Made by a program: the position numbers and the translations under genes | Notes under the pieces: model-generated | The model's input: the letters and a program-made list of their open reading frames with translations, nothing else | Databases searched by the model: none | Told to the model about the DNA's origin: nothing | Origin: Macrostomum hystrix | Lineage: Eukaryota > Platyhelminthes > Macrostomidae | Assembly: GCA_950097015.1 (NCBI GenBank) | Contig: CATNEN010000038.1 | Span: 186,001-250,000, forward strand | Direction: 5' to 3' | DNA: 64,000 nucleotides | In this document: one piece after another, positions 35,301-47,207 of the stretch | How positions within the stretch are numbered: position 1 is the first letter of the stretch | Layout of the letters: each line of letters starts with the position of its first letter

Positions 35301-37061
35301 CAACACAATGTACCAGCTACTCAGACACAATCTACCAGCTACTCAGACACAATCTACCAGCTACTCAGACACAATCTACCAGCTACTCAGACACAATCTA
35401 CCAGCTACTCAAACACAATGTACCAGCTACTCAGACACAATCTACCAGCTACTCAATCACAATCTACCAGCTACTCAATCACAATCTACCAGCTACTCAA
35501 TCACAATCTACCAGCTACTCAATCACAATCTACCAGCTACTCAAACACAATGTACCAGCTACTCAAACACAATCTACCAGCTACTCAATCACAATCTACC
35601 AGCTAATCAAACACAATCTACCAGCTACTCAATCACAATCTAACAGCTACTCAATCACAATCTACCAGCTACTCCAACACAATCTACCGGCTACTCCAAC
35701 CCTACCAACCAGCCACTCTACCCTAATCTGCCCGCCAACTGTGGCTCACCCCGGGCAGTCCGATGCGCCGGCACAGGGCAAGGAAGTTTTCGATGTTTCG
35801 CCGACTCTTCGGCAGAGGCAGCTCGGCGACGCCCTGAGGCGGCACGTGCACCCGCGGTATGCTGCCCGGCGCCATCTGATTTGCCAGGCAGCACAGCAGG
35901 ACGCCGTCGCGCAGGGCGTCAGTGAGGCCGTCTGGCGTGTCCGGCAGGGCCAGGCTGAGCCGACGCTCCAGGATGGCCTTCATCTGACCAATCAGCTGCG
36001 TGTCCACTGCGGCTGACGCTGTCACGAATTAGGAGGCGGGATTTGCTCAGTTAGGTATATACCGTTGGTAAATCCCAACGGTAAATCCCAACGGGAATCC
36101 CAACGGGAAATCCCAACGGTAAATCCCAACGGGAATCCCAACGGGAAACCCCAAAGTGAAATCTAATGGGAAATAACATCGGGAAATCCATTGGGAAATA
36201 CCCAAAGGAAATCAAAATGTGAAATAGCAATAAAAAATCCTGGAGTATCCAGACAATTGTTAAGAATCACAACTTGTACCCCTTAGCCACCAGGCAATCT
36301 AGGCTTTGGAAACCTAGTTATCTAGGTTTACAAGGTGATCTTGCGAAATCCCACAGTCTAAACATGAGAAATCATACCATCTAACCCTAACAAGTCTAAA
36401 AAAGTAATCATGGGGAATCCCATGGGGAATCTTAGGAAATCCCTCAATCCAATTTCGAGGATTTCTATAAAGTAATCTTGGAAAATCTTTACTAAGCTGA
36501 CAAATCTTATTGAATGAATGGTATGTAATGGCATTCTAGTAAGCGACAGCTTCCGGTGAGTTAAAAAGCAACTCACATCCGGCTGGATTCGGCACTGGAG
36601 CCGGGGTCTGCTGCTTCTGCACAGCGCCAATTTGATATGCCGAGGGGAAATGGGACAGCGGGCCAATCCTACTCAATGCCGGCTGCTGCTGCTGTTGCAG
36701 CCTTCCGACAGCCGAAGAAGGTGGGTTAGCAGCGTGCGAACTCAGGGCGGAGGAGAAGCTCAAAGATTTCACAACGCCGACACCGCCGCCGCTGTTGCTA
36801 GGCGTCGAGGTGGAATTGACCGACGAGCCCAGCCTGGATGACTGCAGCTGCAAGCGTTCCACAACTGAGCTGCTGCTGCCTACGAATTGCACCTGGCCGC
36901 GACCCCCGCTGCCCGAGCGATGCCCGAGGCTGGGCTGCTGCTGCTGCTGCTGCTGATTATTGTTGGGACTCAAACTCGAGGAATCTAGCGTAGCCAGGGT
37001 CTGAGAATGCGGAGTATTGAGGGCGGAAAAATAGAAAAAAATATTTCAATAACGCTGCCGT

Positions 37062-37120
<59 letters not shown>

Positions 37121-40100
37121 TGGAAGACACACAGACATAGCCTGACAGAAACCTCTCATGTTTGAAGCAGCATATAAAGCCATTAAAGGCCATCTCACAG
37201 GCCCACTCAAGCTCCGTAAGATGAGCTCACGGAGGCATAACAAGTTTAGTTAAGCAAGGCTAATCGGGCGGTCGCAGGCTCAACTTACACGCGTAAATAA
37301 TATATCAACTATCCCAGCTGCAGCTGCTCGTATTGCGCAGTGAAGCAGGCTTGTACAATTACCAGCTTAGAAGGAAAAACCCAAGGCCAAGCTCATTTCA
37401 TTAACTGGAAAATGAACTTTGAGTGACGCTTCTGCACTCCGGACTGCTAATAGGGTTAATAAATGAATAGCCAAAGGCCAATAGTTGCATATAACTCAGG
37501 AATACAAGTCTGCGGCGCCAAATTAACTAACTGAGATCGCGTTTTCTTAGCCAAGCAGCAAGCCGGCAGAAAATTAGTTTGACGGCCTCGTGGGAGACGT
37601 CAAATTTGTGGCTGCAACTTATATTGATACACCAGCTACTGCAGTTGTTGCAACTAACTGCCAATAGTAATGCGTACCAGATACTGCGGCTGTACGACCA
37701 AATGGGAAATGTACTTTTGAAACTGGGGTTCTAGCACACTTGCTAACACTGCCGCGACATTACTGATGCAACTGTACGTTTCTTCTCCCTGAACGTCTGT
37801 CTATTCTGCCTACTCTCTTCACTTCTCCCTGACTCTCTCCACTTCTCCCTGACTCTATCTACTTCTCTCTGACTCTCTCCACTTCCCCCTGACTCTCTCC
37901 ACTTCTCCCTGACTCTCTCCACTTCTACCTGACTCTCTCCACTTCTCCCTGACTCTCTCCACTTCTACCTGACTCTCTCCACTTCTCCCTGACTCTCTCC
38001 ACTTCTACCTGACTCTCTCCACTTCTCCCTGACTCTCTCCACTTCTCCCTGACTCTCTCCACTTCTCCCTGACTCTCTCTACTTCTCCCTGACTCTCTCC
38101 ACTTCTCCCTGACTCTCTCCACTTCTCCCTGACTCTCTTCACTTCTCCCTGACTCTCTCCACTTCTCCCTGACTCTCTCCACTTCTCCTTGACTCTCTTC
38201 ACTTCTCCCTGACTCTCTCCACTTCTCCCTGACTCTCTCCACTTCTCCCTGACTCTCTCCACTTCTCCCTGACTCTCTTCACTTCTCCCTGACTCTCTTC
38301 ACTTCTCCCTGACTCTCTCCACTTCTCCCTGACTCTCTCCACTTCTCCTTGACTCTCTTCACTTCTCCCTGACTCTCTCCACTTCTCCCTGACTCTATCT
38401 ACTTCTCCCTGACTCTCTCCACTTCTCCCTGACTCTCTCCACTTCTCCCTGACTCTCTCCACTTCTCCCTGACTCTCTCCACTTCTCCCTGACTCTCTCC
38501 ACTTCTCCCTGACTCTCTCCACTTCTCCCTGACTGTATCAACTTACATCTGATGTCTGCTATAAATTTCTCGCCGGATAAGCAAGAAGCGACAAATAGAA
38601 ATCATTGCAAATCTAATTTAACTTCGGGCTGCATGTTATAAGCGGCCTGTACAATGCCGCTATCGCAACACAACTATAAACAGAAAAATTCTTAAATATC
38701 ATTGACTGTCCATTCTTAAATTAAAACATCAGCCGGATATATTAAACAGTGAATAAGTGCTGCACAGTCTGGATTCAGATAAACTGATAGAGTTTGTGGG
38801 TTTAGCTAAGAATATTTATTAAGCTGAGTAAAATTAGCCTGAGGGCTTCAGTAGAGACGCCTTTAAGTTTGTAGGAAAAAAATGTAAATAATTTCTATAT
38901 GTCTAACCTTAGAATGAAGAATTGTTAACGTACTTAGCTAGGTGATGGAGTATATGAACGAAAAAATGATGAAAATTGTGGAATAAAACTAACTAATCAA
39001 TCTAGCTTATTGCAAACTCCTGCTCCGTGCAATTTTATCTCTATCTTTAACCCGATAAGCAATGTACACTTATTCCTCAAGATCAATGTACACTCCTGTT
39101 CCTGTCCTAGACTATTTCATTGCTTCCCTCAACCTGATAAGCAATGTACACTCCTGTTCCTGTCCTAGACTATTTCATTGCTTCCCTCAACCTGATAAGC
39201 AATGTACATTCCTGTTCCTGTCCTAGACTATTTCATTGCTTCCCTCAACCTGATAAGCAATGTACATTCCTGTTCCTGCCCCAGACTATTTCATTGCTTC
39301 CCTCAACCTGATAAGCAATGTACATTCCTGTTCCTGTCCTAGAATATTTCATTGCTTCCCTCAACCTGATAAGCAATGTACATTCCTGTTCCTGTCCTAG
39401 ACTATTTCATTGCTTCCCTCAACCTGATAAGCAATGTACATTCCTGTTCCTGTCCTAGACTATTTCATTGCTTCCCTCAACCTGATAAGCAATGTACATT
39501 CCTGTTCCTGCCCCAGACTATTTCATTGCTTCCCTCAACCTGATAAGCAATGTACACTCATTCCTCAAGATCAATCTACATTCCTGTTCCTGCCCCAGAC
39601 TATTTCATCTCTTCCCTCAACATGATAAGCAATGTACACTCCTGTTCCTGTCCTAGACTATTTCATTGCTTCCCTCAACCTGATAAGCAACGTGGACTCC
39701 TTGCTCTAGCTTTAAGCTGTGTGCACTTTAAGCCCGAAGTGTTCAGTGAGTGAAATTCGGTAAGCCTACTCACCGCTTTTGGTGGAGAAGCACTTACTCG
39801 CAGTCTGCTTAAATAATTAGCTGATGATGAATCGACTGAACTGAATCCATTACTTGACGGGTGCTGCGGCTGCTGCTGCTGTTGTATCTGTCGGTACATC
39901 TGCTGATCAGATCTAGCAGCCGCTCTGCCCAAAGTCTGACCCTCCCTGATGCTCTCCACCGTGAGGTATTTCATCACGTGACGAAGTCCCCTAGCGCAAA
40001 CTGTGGCCGGCGGCGACAGCATCGGGTTGAGGTCCAGGCACAGCTCCAGGAGGGTGTCGTGCAGCAGGCGATAGTCGTGCGGCAGCTGCTGAAGCCGATT

Positions 40101-43100
40101 GCTGGCCAGGTCCAGGCAACTGAGCTTCAGAATAGACCATTCTGATTGATTGATTTACGGAAAAATGAGGTTTTTGATTAGTAGATCATTCTGATTGGTT
40201 CATGGGGAAAATGGGGTTGATTCCTGGATCATTCTGATTGGTTCAAGTAAAAAAGCGTTGGTTGGTTAGTAGATGATTCTGATTGGTTCACGGAAAAACG
40301 GTGGTTGGTTCGTGGATTATTCTGATTGGTTAATGGGAAAATGGAGTTGGTTCGTGAATCATTCTGATTGGTTAACTGAAAAAAGAGTTGGTTCGTTTAT
40401 GCATCATTCTGATTGGTTTGTGGAAAATGAATTTGCTAGTAGATTATTCTGCTTGACTTATTGGAAAAGAGTAAACCCATTAGCGTCAATTCAAAAAAGA
40501 ATAAATTAAGATTGTTCACCGTTATCGACCAAGTTCATAGATAATAGGCTGAATGATTTGTTAAATACATAATTTACGACTTACAAATTCATCAATAACA
40601 CAAAGAGCACCCACTTGGCGTGCAAAATATAAAAATAACGGCAGCAACAACCAGATGTGAACTGAATCTGTAAATATAAACTATATGTTGAGAAAAAAAC
40701 TTTCACTTACCGCCGGGCACAGTAATTAGCTTATTATTGCGCAACTTAAGCACCCTGAGCCGTTCCAGTTTGGCCAGCTGAGGTGAAGCCGAATGCAATG
40801 CGTTGCTACTGGCCTCCTAAATATGATCACATTTTAAACAGCGAGTAGGAATTTTTCTAATAAATTTGGCGTATTGTGTCTCACGGAATGACGAAAAACT
40901 CAAGAATCTGACAGAACGACAGTCCTAAATGTAGTTGAGGATCTGACATGACAGTCCTTAATCTACTAGGGATCTCACATGACAGTCCTTAATCTACTTG
41001 GGATCTGACATGACAGTCCTAAATCTACTTGGGATCTGACATGACAGTCCCTAATCTACTTGGGATCTGACATGACAGTCCTTAATCTACTTGGGATCTG
41101 ACATGACAGTCCTTAATCTACTTGCGATCTGATATGACAGTCCTTAATCTACTTGGGATCTGACATGACGGTCCTTAATCTACTTGGGATCTGGCATGAC
41201 GGTCCTTAATCTACTTGGGATCTGACATGACAGTCCTAAATCTTCTAGGGATCTGACATGACAGTCCTTAATCTACTTGGGATCTGACATGACGGTCCTT
41301 AATCTACTTGGGATCTGGCATGACGGTCCTTAATCTACTAGGGATCTGACATGACGGTCCTTAATCTACTTGGGATCTGACATGACGGTCCTTAATCTAC
41401 TAGGGATCTGACATGACGGTCCTTAATCTACTTGGGATCTGACATGACGGTCCTTAATCTACTTGGGATCTGACATGACAGTCCTTAATCTACTTGGGAT
41501 CTGACATGACAGTCCTTAATCTACTTGCGATCTGATATGACAGTCCTTAATCTACTTGGGATCTGACATGACAGTCCTTAATCTACTTGGGATCTGGCAT
41601 GACGGTCCTTAATCTACTTGGGATCTGACATGACAGTCCTTAATCTACTTGGGATCTGAAATGACAGTCCTTAATCTACTTGGGATCTGACATGACAGTC
41701 CCTAATCTACTTGGGATCTGACATGACAGTCCTTAATCTACTTGGGATCTGACATGACGGTCCTTAATCTACTTGGGATCTGGCATGACAGTCCTTAATC
41801 TACTTGGGATCTGGCATGACGGTCCTTAATCTACTAGGGATCTGACATGACGGTCCTTAATCTTCTAGGGATCTGACATGACGGTCCTTAATCTACTTGG
41901 GATCTGACATGACGGTCCTTAATCTACTAGGGATCTGACATGACGGTCCTTAATCTACTTGGGATCTGACATGACGGTCCTTAATCTACTTGGGATCTGA
42001 CATGACAGTCCTTAATCTACTTGGGATCTGACATGACAGTCCTTAATCTTCTAGGGATCTGGCATGACAGTCCTTAATCTACTAGGGATCTGACATGACG
42101 GTCCTTAATCTACTTGGGATCTGACATGACGGTCCTTAATCTACTTGGGATCTGACATGACGGTCCTTAATCTACTTGGGATCTGACATGACAGTCCTTA
42201 ATCTACTTGGGATCTGACATGACAGTCCTTAATCTACTTGCGATCTGATATGACAGTCCTTAATCTACTTGGGATCTGACATGACAGTCCTTAATCTACT
42301 TGGGATCTGGCATGACGGTCCTTAATCTACTTGGGATCTGACATGACAGTCCTTAATCTACTTGGGATCTGGCATGACGGTCCTTAATCTACTTGGGATC
42401 TGACATGACAGTCCTTAATCTTCTAGGGATCTGACATGACAGTCCTTAATCTACTTGGGATCTGACATGACGGTCCTTAATCTACTTGGGATCTGGCATG
42501 ACAGTCCTTAATCTACTTGGGATCTGGCATGACGGTCCTTAATCTACTAGGGATCTGACATGACGGTCCTTAATCTTCTAGGGATCTGACATGACGGTCC
42601 TTAATCTACTTGGGATCTGACATGACGGTCCTTAATCTACTAGGGATCTGACATGACGGTCCTTAATCTACTTGGGATCTGACATGACGGTCCTTAATCT
42701 ACTTGGGATCTGACATGACAGTCCTTAATCTACTTGGGATCTGACATGACAGTCCTTAATCTTCTAGGGATCTGGCATGACAGTCCTTAATCTACTTCGG
42801 ATCTGACATGACAGTCCCTAATCTACTTGGGATCTGACATGACGGTCCTTAATCTACTTGGGATCTGGCATGACGGTCCTTAATCTACTAGGGATCTGAC
42901 ATGACGGTCCTTAATCTACTTGGGATCTGACATGACGGTCCTTAATCTACTAGGGATCTGACATGACGGTCCTTAATCTACTTGGGATCTGACATGACGG
43001 TCCTTAATCTACTTGGGATCTGACATGACAGTCCTTAATCTACTTGGGATCTGACATGACAGTCCTTAATCTACTTGCGATCTGATATGACAGTCCTTAA

Positions 43101-45897
43101 TCTACTTGGGATCTGACATGACAGTCCTTAATCTACTTGGGATCTGGCATGACGGTCCTTAATCTACTTGGGATCTGACATGACAGTCCTTAATCTACTT
43201 GGGATCTGAAATGACAGTCCTTAATCTACTTGGGATCTGACATGACAGTCCCTAATCTACTTGGGATCTGACATGACAGTCCTTAATCTACTTGGGATCT
43301 GACATGACAGTCCCTAATCTACTTGGGATCTGACATGACAGTCCTTAATCTACTTGGGATCTGACATGACAGTCCTTAATCTACTTGCGATCTGATATGA
43401 CAGTCCTTAATCTACTTGGGATCTGACATGACGGTCCTTAATCTACTTGGGATCTGGCATGACGGTCCTTAATCTACTTGGGATCTGACATGACAGTCCT
43501 AAATCTTCTAGGGATCTGACATGACAGTCCTTAATCTACTTGGGATCTGACATGACGGTCCTTAATCTACTTGGGATCTGGCATGACGGTCCTTAATCTA
43601 CTAGGGATCTGACATGACGGTCCTTAATCTACTTGGGATCTGACATGACGGTCCTTAATCTACTAGGGATCTGACATGACGGTCCTTAATCTACTTGGGA
43701 TCTGACATGACGGTCCTTAATCTACTTGGGATCTGACATGACAGTCCTTAATCTACTTGGGATCTGACATGACAGTCCTTAATCTACTTGCGATCTGATA
43801 TGACAGTCCTTAATCTACTTGGGATCTGACATGACAGTCCTTAATCTACTTGGGATCTGGCATGACGGTCCTTAATCTACTTGGGATCTGACATGACAGT
43901 CCTTAATCTACTTGGGATCTGGCATGACGGTCCTTAATCTACTTGGGATCTGACATGACAGTCCTAAATCTTCTAGGGATCTGACATGACAGTCCTTAAT
44001 CTACTTGGGATCTGACATGACGGTCCTTAATCTACTTGGGATCTGGCATGACAGTCCTTAATCTACTTGGGATCTGGCATGACGGTCCTTAATCTACTAG
44101 GGATCTGACATGACGGTCCTTAATCTTCTAGGGATCTGACATGACGGTCCTTAATCTACTTGGGATCTGACATGACGGTCCTTAATCTACTAGGGATCTG
44201 ACATGACGGTCCTTAATCTACTTGGGATCTGACATGACGGTCCTTAATCTACTTGGGATCTGACATGACAGTCCTTAATCTACTTGGGATCTGACATGAC
44301 AGTCCTTAATCTTCTAGGGATCTGGCATGACAGTCCTTAATCTACTTCGGATCTGACATGACAGTCCCTAATCTACTTGGGATCTGACATGACAGTCCTT
44401 AATCTACTTAGGATCTGACAGAATGAAAGCTAGTTCTAAACCAACTGAAGAATAAGGAAATCTCACCAAGTGCACAAGCTGAGTCAATCCAGATAACTCA
44501 TGTGGCAGCTCAGTCAGTTTATTGCAATTCAGCAGTAATATCTGCAGTGATCTGAGCTCACACACAGCTGCAGGCAGTTGAGTTAAACTGTTATAGCTGA
44601 GATCAAGCTGTTGCAGATTATTTAGCACCCTGAATGTGTCTGGCAATGAACGAATAGAATTGTGAGAGCAGTCGATAACCTTCACAAACTGGCAGCAGCA
44701 CAAGTGTTTCGGAAATTCCACGAGTCGATTGTAGGAGACGTCTGTGAAATTTATTTAGCAGGAAAGAAACTATATTAGAGAAATTTCTTTTTTGATTGCA
44801 ACAGGAACTAGACATTTCAACAGGAATCTGCTTTAAAGAAGTTACACAAGGCAGAAGCAAGCAAAAACGCCCAATATAGCAACTGCAACAGCTAGAAAAA
44901 CAATTAGAATAGCAAGAAAGCACAGCCACAGCAATTGTGCACTGCATCTGAAGGCAGTTCAGTCCATGGACTAGAAGCATGCCGCACCTACCCATGATTT
45001 ACTACTGTAGATAGATCATGCTAATATTCTTATATAATTGGTTAAGTTAAAAAAAAGCTTTGTTTAAGTGTCTTGCTGAGGGATCACAAATTGTTTTAGT
45101 GGGTCAAGATAAGAATTTAAGCCAGAAAATCAAGTTGTGAGTACAAGTTGTGAGCTCTAACCAACTGCAACCATTTAGCTATAACTATATATTGCTTATA
45201 GTAGCTATAGCTAGATAAACCTATTGTAGGTCATTTCTATGAGGGGAATTTAGCTGAAACTTTTAGACAATTTATTGACAGCTTTGCCAAAACATTAGTT
45301 GGTATATACTATGTAGTTCTATCTAAATGTAGTCAAATTATATAATACAATCTAACCAGAGTTCTAAAGCCTAGCTAAGCTATTAAGTATTTAAATTCAA
45401 ACAAAACTTATAAACTAATGAGTATTTATACGAGTTATTTATTTATATTTAGTTATTTATATTTAGCTCGTACTATTCAAAAATCTAATGTATGACTATA
45501 AAAGACAATAATATGGTCCTAGACTTATAAAAATCTAAATTAAATGATAGACAAAGTTTTATATTGCAACTGGCTACATTTAGCTATACTTGCCTATAAA
45601 AATAAGTTTTCTTCTTTAAACTATGAATTTTGCTAGATAGCTTTTTAACCTAACTAAAACCATTCAATAGCTTGCTTGAAATGTGTCTATGTTGTAAATA
45701 TCTTGTCATGCAAAAAATTACATATTAAACACGTTTTAAAAGATTTTACCTATGTGTAATAAATCATATAGATTAAATCCACCAATTGTTGCAGGAAGTA
45801 TTTTAAGCTTTTTCTTTGATAGTTTAAGGTATCCATTTTTCTCTGCATCAGCAAAAACTTTCTCAATGGATTTATCACTGCTATTTATTCCTGCCAT
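32324..45897 (-). CDS. LRCH family protein: leucine-rich repeats plus calponin-homology domain (7 exons, 568 aa)
   Basis: Exons in order: 45897-45750, 44741-44467, 40816-40711, 40141-39774, 37000-36577, 36018-35750, 32440-32324. All phases join (1707 nt including stop). Exon 1 starts MAGINSSDKSIEKVF and has 'GYLKLSKKKLKILP', matching the LRCH N-terminus. Exons 2-4 encode LRRs ('IDCSHNSIRSLPDTF', 'LDLSYNSLTQLPAAV', 'LLLNCNKLTELPHEL', 'LKLRNNKLITVP', 'LDLASNRLQQLP') and the conserved 'NPMLSPPATVCARG...VMKYL'. Exons 4-5 are a low-complexity Gln/Ser linker. Exon 6 is a CH domain ('DGVLLCCLANQM', 'IPRVHVPP', 'KSRRNIENFLALCRRIGLPG'), completed by exon 7 ('SFLVTDLMSGARGLQRVAKT'). LRCH proteins are cytoplasmic scaffolds linked to DOCK regulators and the cytoskeleton. 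Introns carry the window's largest minisatellites. The member number (LRCH1-4) cannot be assigned. Confidence 0.92.
32866..35700. repeat. 22-bp minisatellite, 2.8 kb, about 128 copies, last LRCH intron
   Basis: Core CAGCTACTCAATCACAATCT with A/T/G variants at the TCAATC, TCAAAC and TCAGAC positions and at CAATCT/CAATGT. A rare variant (GCTAATCAAAC) at about 33711 and 34789 is 1078 bp apart, exactly 49 units, and flanking unit order is duplicated at the same offset. Very long plus-strand open frames (over 600 codons) arise because the unit lacks stops in all three frames. The array ends about 50 bp from the CH-exon donor at 35750 and splits the CH domain's coding sequence. Confidence 0.97.
36060..36235. 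repeat. Short 11-17-bp degenerate array next to the LRCH CH exon
   Basis: AATCCCAACGGTAAATCCCA and GGGAATCCCAACGGG units lie about 40 bp from the acceptor of exon 36018-35750. They decay into GGGAAATC-type words, with scattered GGAATCCCATGGGGAATC to about 36440. Confidence 0.85.
37063..37121. repeat. (GACA)n microsatellite, LRCH intron 4
   Basis: About 15 perfect tetranucleotide repeats, 60 bp upstream (gene sense) of the acceptor of exon 37000-36577. Confidence 0.95.
37122..37799. other. LRCH intron 4, unique part
   Basis: No gene, SINE or inverted-repeat element recognised. It contains AGCTGCAGCTGCT-like words near 37315 and ordinary mixed-composition sequence. Confidence 0.4.
37800..38540. 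repeat. 20-bp pyrimidine-rich minisatellite, about 37 copies, LRCH intron 4
   Basis: Unit CTCTCCACTTCTCCCTGACT. On the gene's (minus) strand it is purine-rich and contains GTCAGGGAGAAG. Strict 20-bp register with T/C and TA variants. A strand-asymmetric purine/pyrimidine tract of this length can form triplex DNA (known property, not shown here). Confidence 0.95.
38541..39039. other. LRCH intron 4, AT-rich spacer
   Basis: Unique AT-rich sequence between two arrays. Nothing recognised. Confidence 0.4.
39040..39700. repeat. 58-bp minisatellite, about 11 copies, LRCH intron 4
   Basis: Each unit: GATAAGCAATGTACATTCCT, GTTCCTGTCCTAGACTATTT, CATTGCTTCCCTCAACCT. The first 15 bp match the core of the 71-bp array at 29.7 kb. 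The array ends about 70 bp from the donor of LRCH exon 40141-39774. Confidence 0.95.
40142..40460. repeat. About 40-bp degenerate array overlapping an LRCH splice acceptor
   Basis: ATCATTCTGATTGGTTCATG-type units, about 8 copies. The unit nearest the exon (ACCATTCTGATTGATT) contains the true acceptor: minus-strand AATCAG|AATGG at 40142/40141. Most other units repeat the same AATCAG|AATG word, giving a tandem series of acceptor look-alikes. Confidence 0.85.
40461..40710. other. Remainder of LRCH intron 3
   Basis: Unique AT-rich sequence between the 40-bp array and the donor of exon 40816-40711. Nothing recognised. Confidence 0.4.
40905..44420. repeat. 31-bp minisatellite, 3.5 kb, about 113 copies, LRCH intron 2
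   Basis: Unit TACTTGGGATCTGACATGAC followed by AGTCCTTAATC. It fills the intron between exons 44741-44467 and 40816-40711. The rare variant CTTGCGATCTGATATG occurs at 41121, 41524, 42237, 43074, 43384 and 43787. Spacings are 403, 713, 837, 310 and 403 bp, all exact multiples of 31, and the offsets 1550 and 2263 bp recur, showing higher-order duplications without indels. The minus strand carries ATGTCAG|ATCCC. Confidence 0.97.
44930..45180 (-). mobile_element. SINE family 1 copy, heavily diverged
   Basis: Minus-strand remnants in family 1 order: GTTGCAGTTGGTTAGAGCTC (head, near 45170), degenerate middle, 'CAGCAAGACACTTAAAC' (45060-45076), and CCATGGACTGAACTGCC with GCAGATGC at the far end (about 44945). 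It lies in LRCH intron 1. Confidence 0.6.
45181..45749. other. LRCH intron 1, AT-rich
   Basis: AT-rich sequence between a decayed SINE and the exon 1 donor. Nothing recognised. Confidence 0.4.
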
Positions 45898-46535
45898 TGT
45901 GAAACTAGATTAAGATTTTCATGTCCTCTTGAAAATGCATAATCAAAGTTACACCAGACCTAGAAAAAGTTTGAAGCGAAATGAAACTCATAAATACAAG
46001 AGGCTAGGGTAGCTAGCCGGTTGTGTCTAGCTATTTACTATTGGTCTTACTATGACATAAGAAACAGCAGCAATTCGTGATGACAATGTTACCAATTATT
46101 ATTTAATCGACAATACTTGTTTATCAAAGCAAATATAATAATCTAACTAAACGAAGTAACTTTTAAAGCACTAAAACACCAGGTTATCTGTAAGTTTATC
46201 TAATAGCTATGTCTAGCTTTATGGCGATATAAATTTATATTACACTTTAAAACAATGCAGCTAATACACTTCTGTGTCGATCAATTATTCAAAAATATAT
46301 ATATATTAGCAAGCTGAAAAGTTTAGCTTAACAGTTTCAAACTCAAAATAATTATAATTATATTGTACAGCTACACGTGGTGGAGGCAGAGCAAAATCTC
46401 CAAAGGTGCGAAATATGTAACCGCCGTTATGCATTTCCTGCAAATTACGATTTTATATTTCTTAACACTATAACAAAAGCTCCTTTTCTACAACGTGTGA
46501 ATTATCATCAGCCGTGTTGACGACTCTTAGGCTAC
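45898..46535. other. LRCH upstream region
   Basis: AT-rich sequence immediately 5' of the LRCH start codon, so it should include the 5'UTR and promoter. No convincing TATA box or other promoter element could be fixed. It is bounded by the foldback element. Confidence 0.4.
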
Positions 46536-46918
46536 ATCGAACATGCGCGACGGTCGCCTAATAGGCAACTCCGAACATGTTCTTTGTTCCGAGAACATGT
46601 TCTTTTAAATTAATAAGGCTACTTAATGTATTTTAATGAATTAATAACATGAAGAAAAAACTATGCCTTCCTTGGCATGAGGTCAACAAACAAGACAGAG
46701 TTAAACCCATACTATATATGTCTAGTATGGTTTAACACACGCACATGGTTTAACTCTTTCTTGTTTGTTGACCTCATGCCAAGGAAGGCATAGTTTTTTC
46801 TTCATGTTATTAATTCATTAAAATACATTAAGTAGCCTTATTAATTTAAAAGAACATGTTCTCGGAACAAAGAACATGTTCGGAGTTGCCTATTAGGCGA
46901 CCGTCGCACATGTTCGAT
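46536..46918. mobile_element. 383-bp foldback element (long inverted repeat)
   Basis: Two arms of about 175-180 bp (46536-about 46714 and about 46740-46918) are reverse complements with only a few mismatches, around a loop of about 25-40 bp. Ends are ATCGAACATG...CATGTTCGAT, flanked by TAC on both sides (46533-46535 and 46919-46921), a likely 3-bp target duplication. Arms include GAACATGTTCTTTGTTCC (a palindrome inside the arm) and ACTATGCCTTCCTTGGCATG. No coding capacity. A 3-bp duplication is seen with PIF/Harbinger-type elements, but the superfamily is not proven. Confidence 0.85.
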
Positions 46919-47207
46919 TACTGTTTCTTAGACCCTATCTCTGTCAACACGGGTGGAATTATTCGTACAATGGAGTTACACTGACAACGGTTAGTAACCG
47001 CCAGTAACGGTTTTATTGAGTTAGGTCATAATTTTGCTGCACAATCAAATCAGCTTCAGCGCATAATTGCTATTGTTGTATTTTTTATATCTCATACCGG
47101 AGGAATTCGCTGCCAAGCTTTGCTTGATCGATTGCCAACTACAAGTAGCTGAATACACCGAGAAGAATAGCGGAACGGAATGCGCACCTGCGGTGCAAGC
47201 AAAAGAG

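Noticed and set aside
32888-36016. Plus-strand open frames of 260-656 codons (YQLL/ATQSQSTSYS repeats)
   Set aside because: The 22-bp unit has no stop in any of its three frames, so all three are open. The array lies antisense in an LRCH intron, and the apparent extension into 35.75-36.02 kb is antisense to the CH-domain exon.
37925-38522. Minus-strand frames rich in ESQGEVERVREKW
   Set aside because: 20-bp intronic array; charged coiled-coil look is a product of the repeat.
40905-44420. Possible CRISPR-like array (regular 31-bp spacing)
   Set aside because: No unique spacers between repeats and a eukaryotic intron setting; it is a minisatellite.
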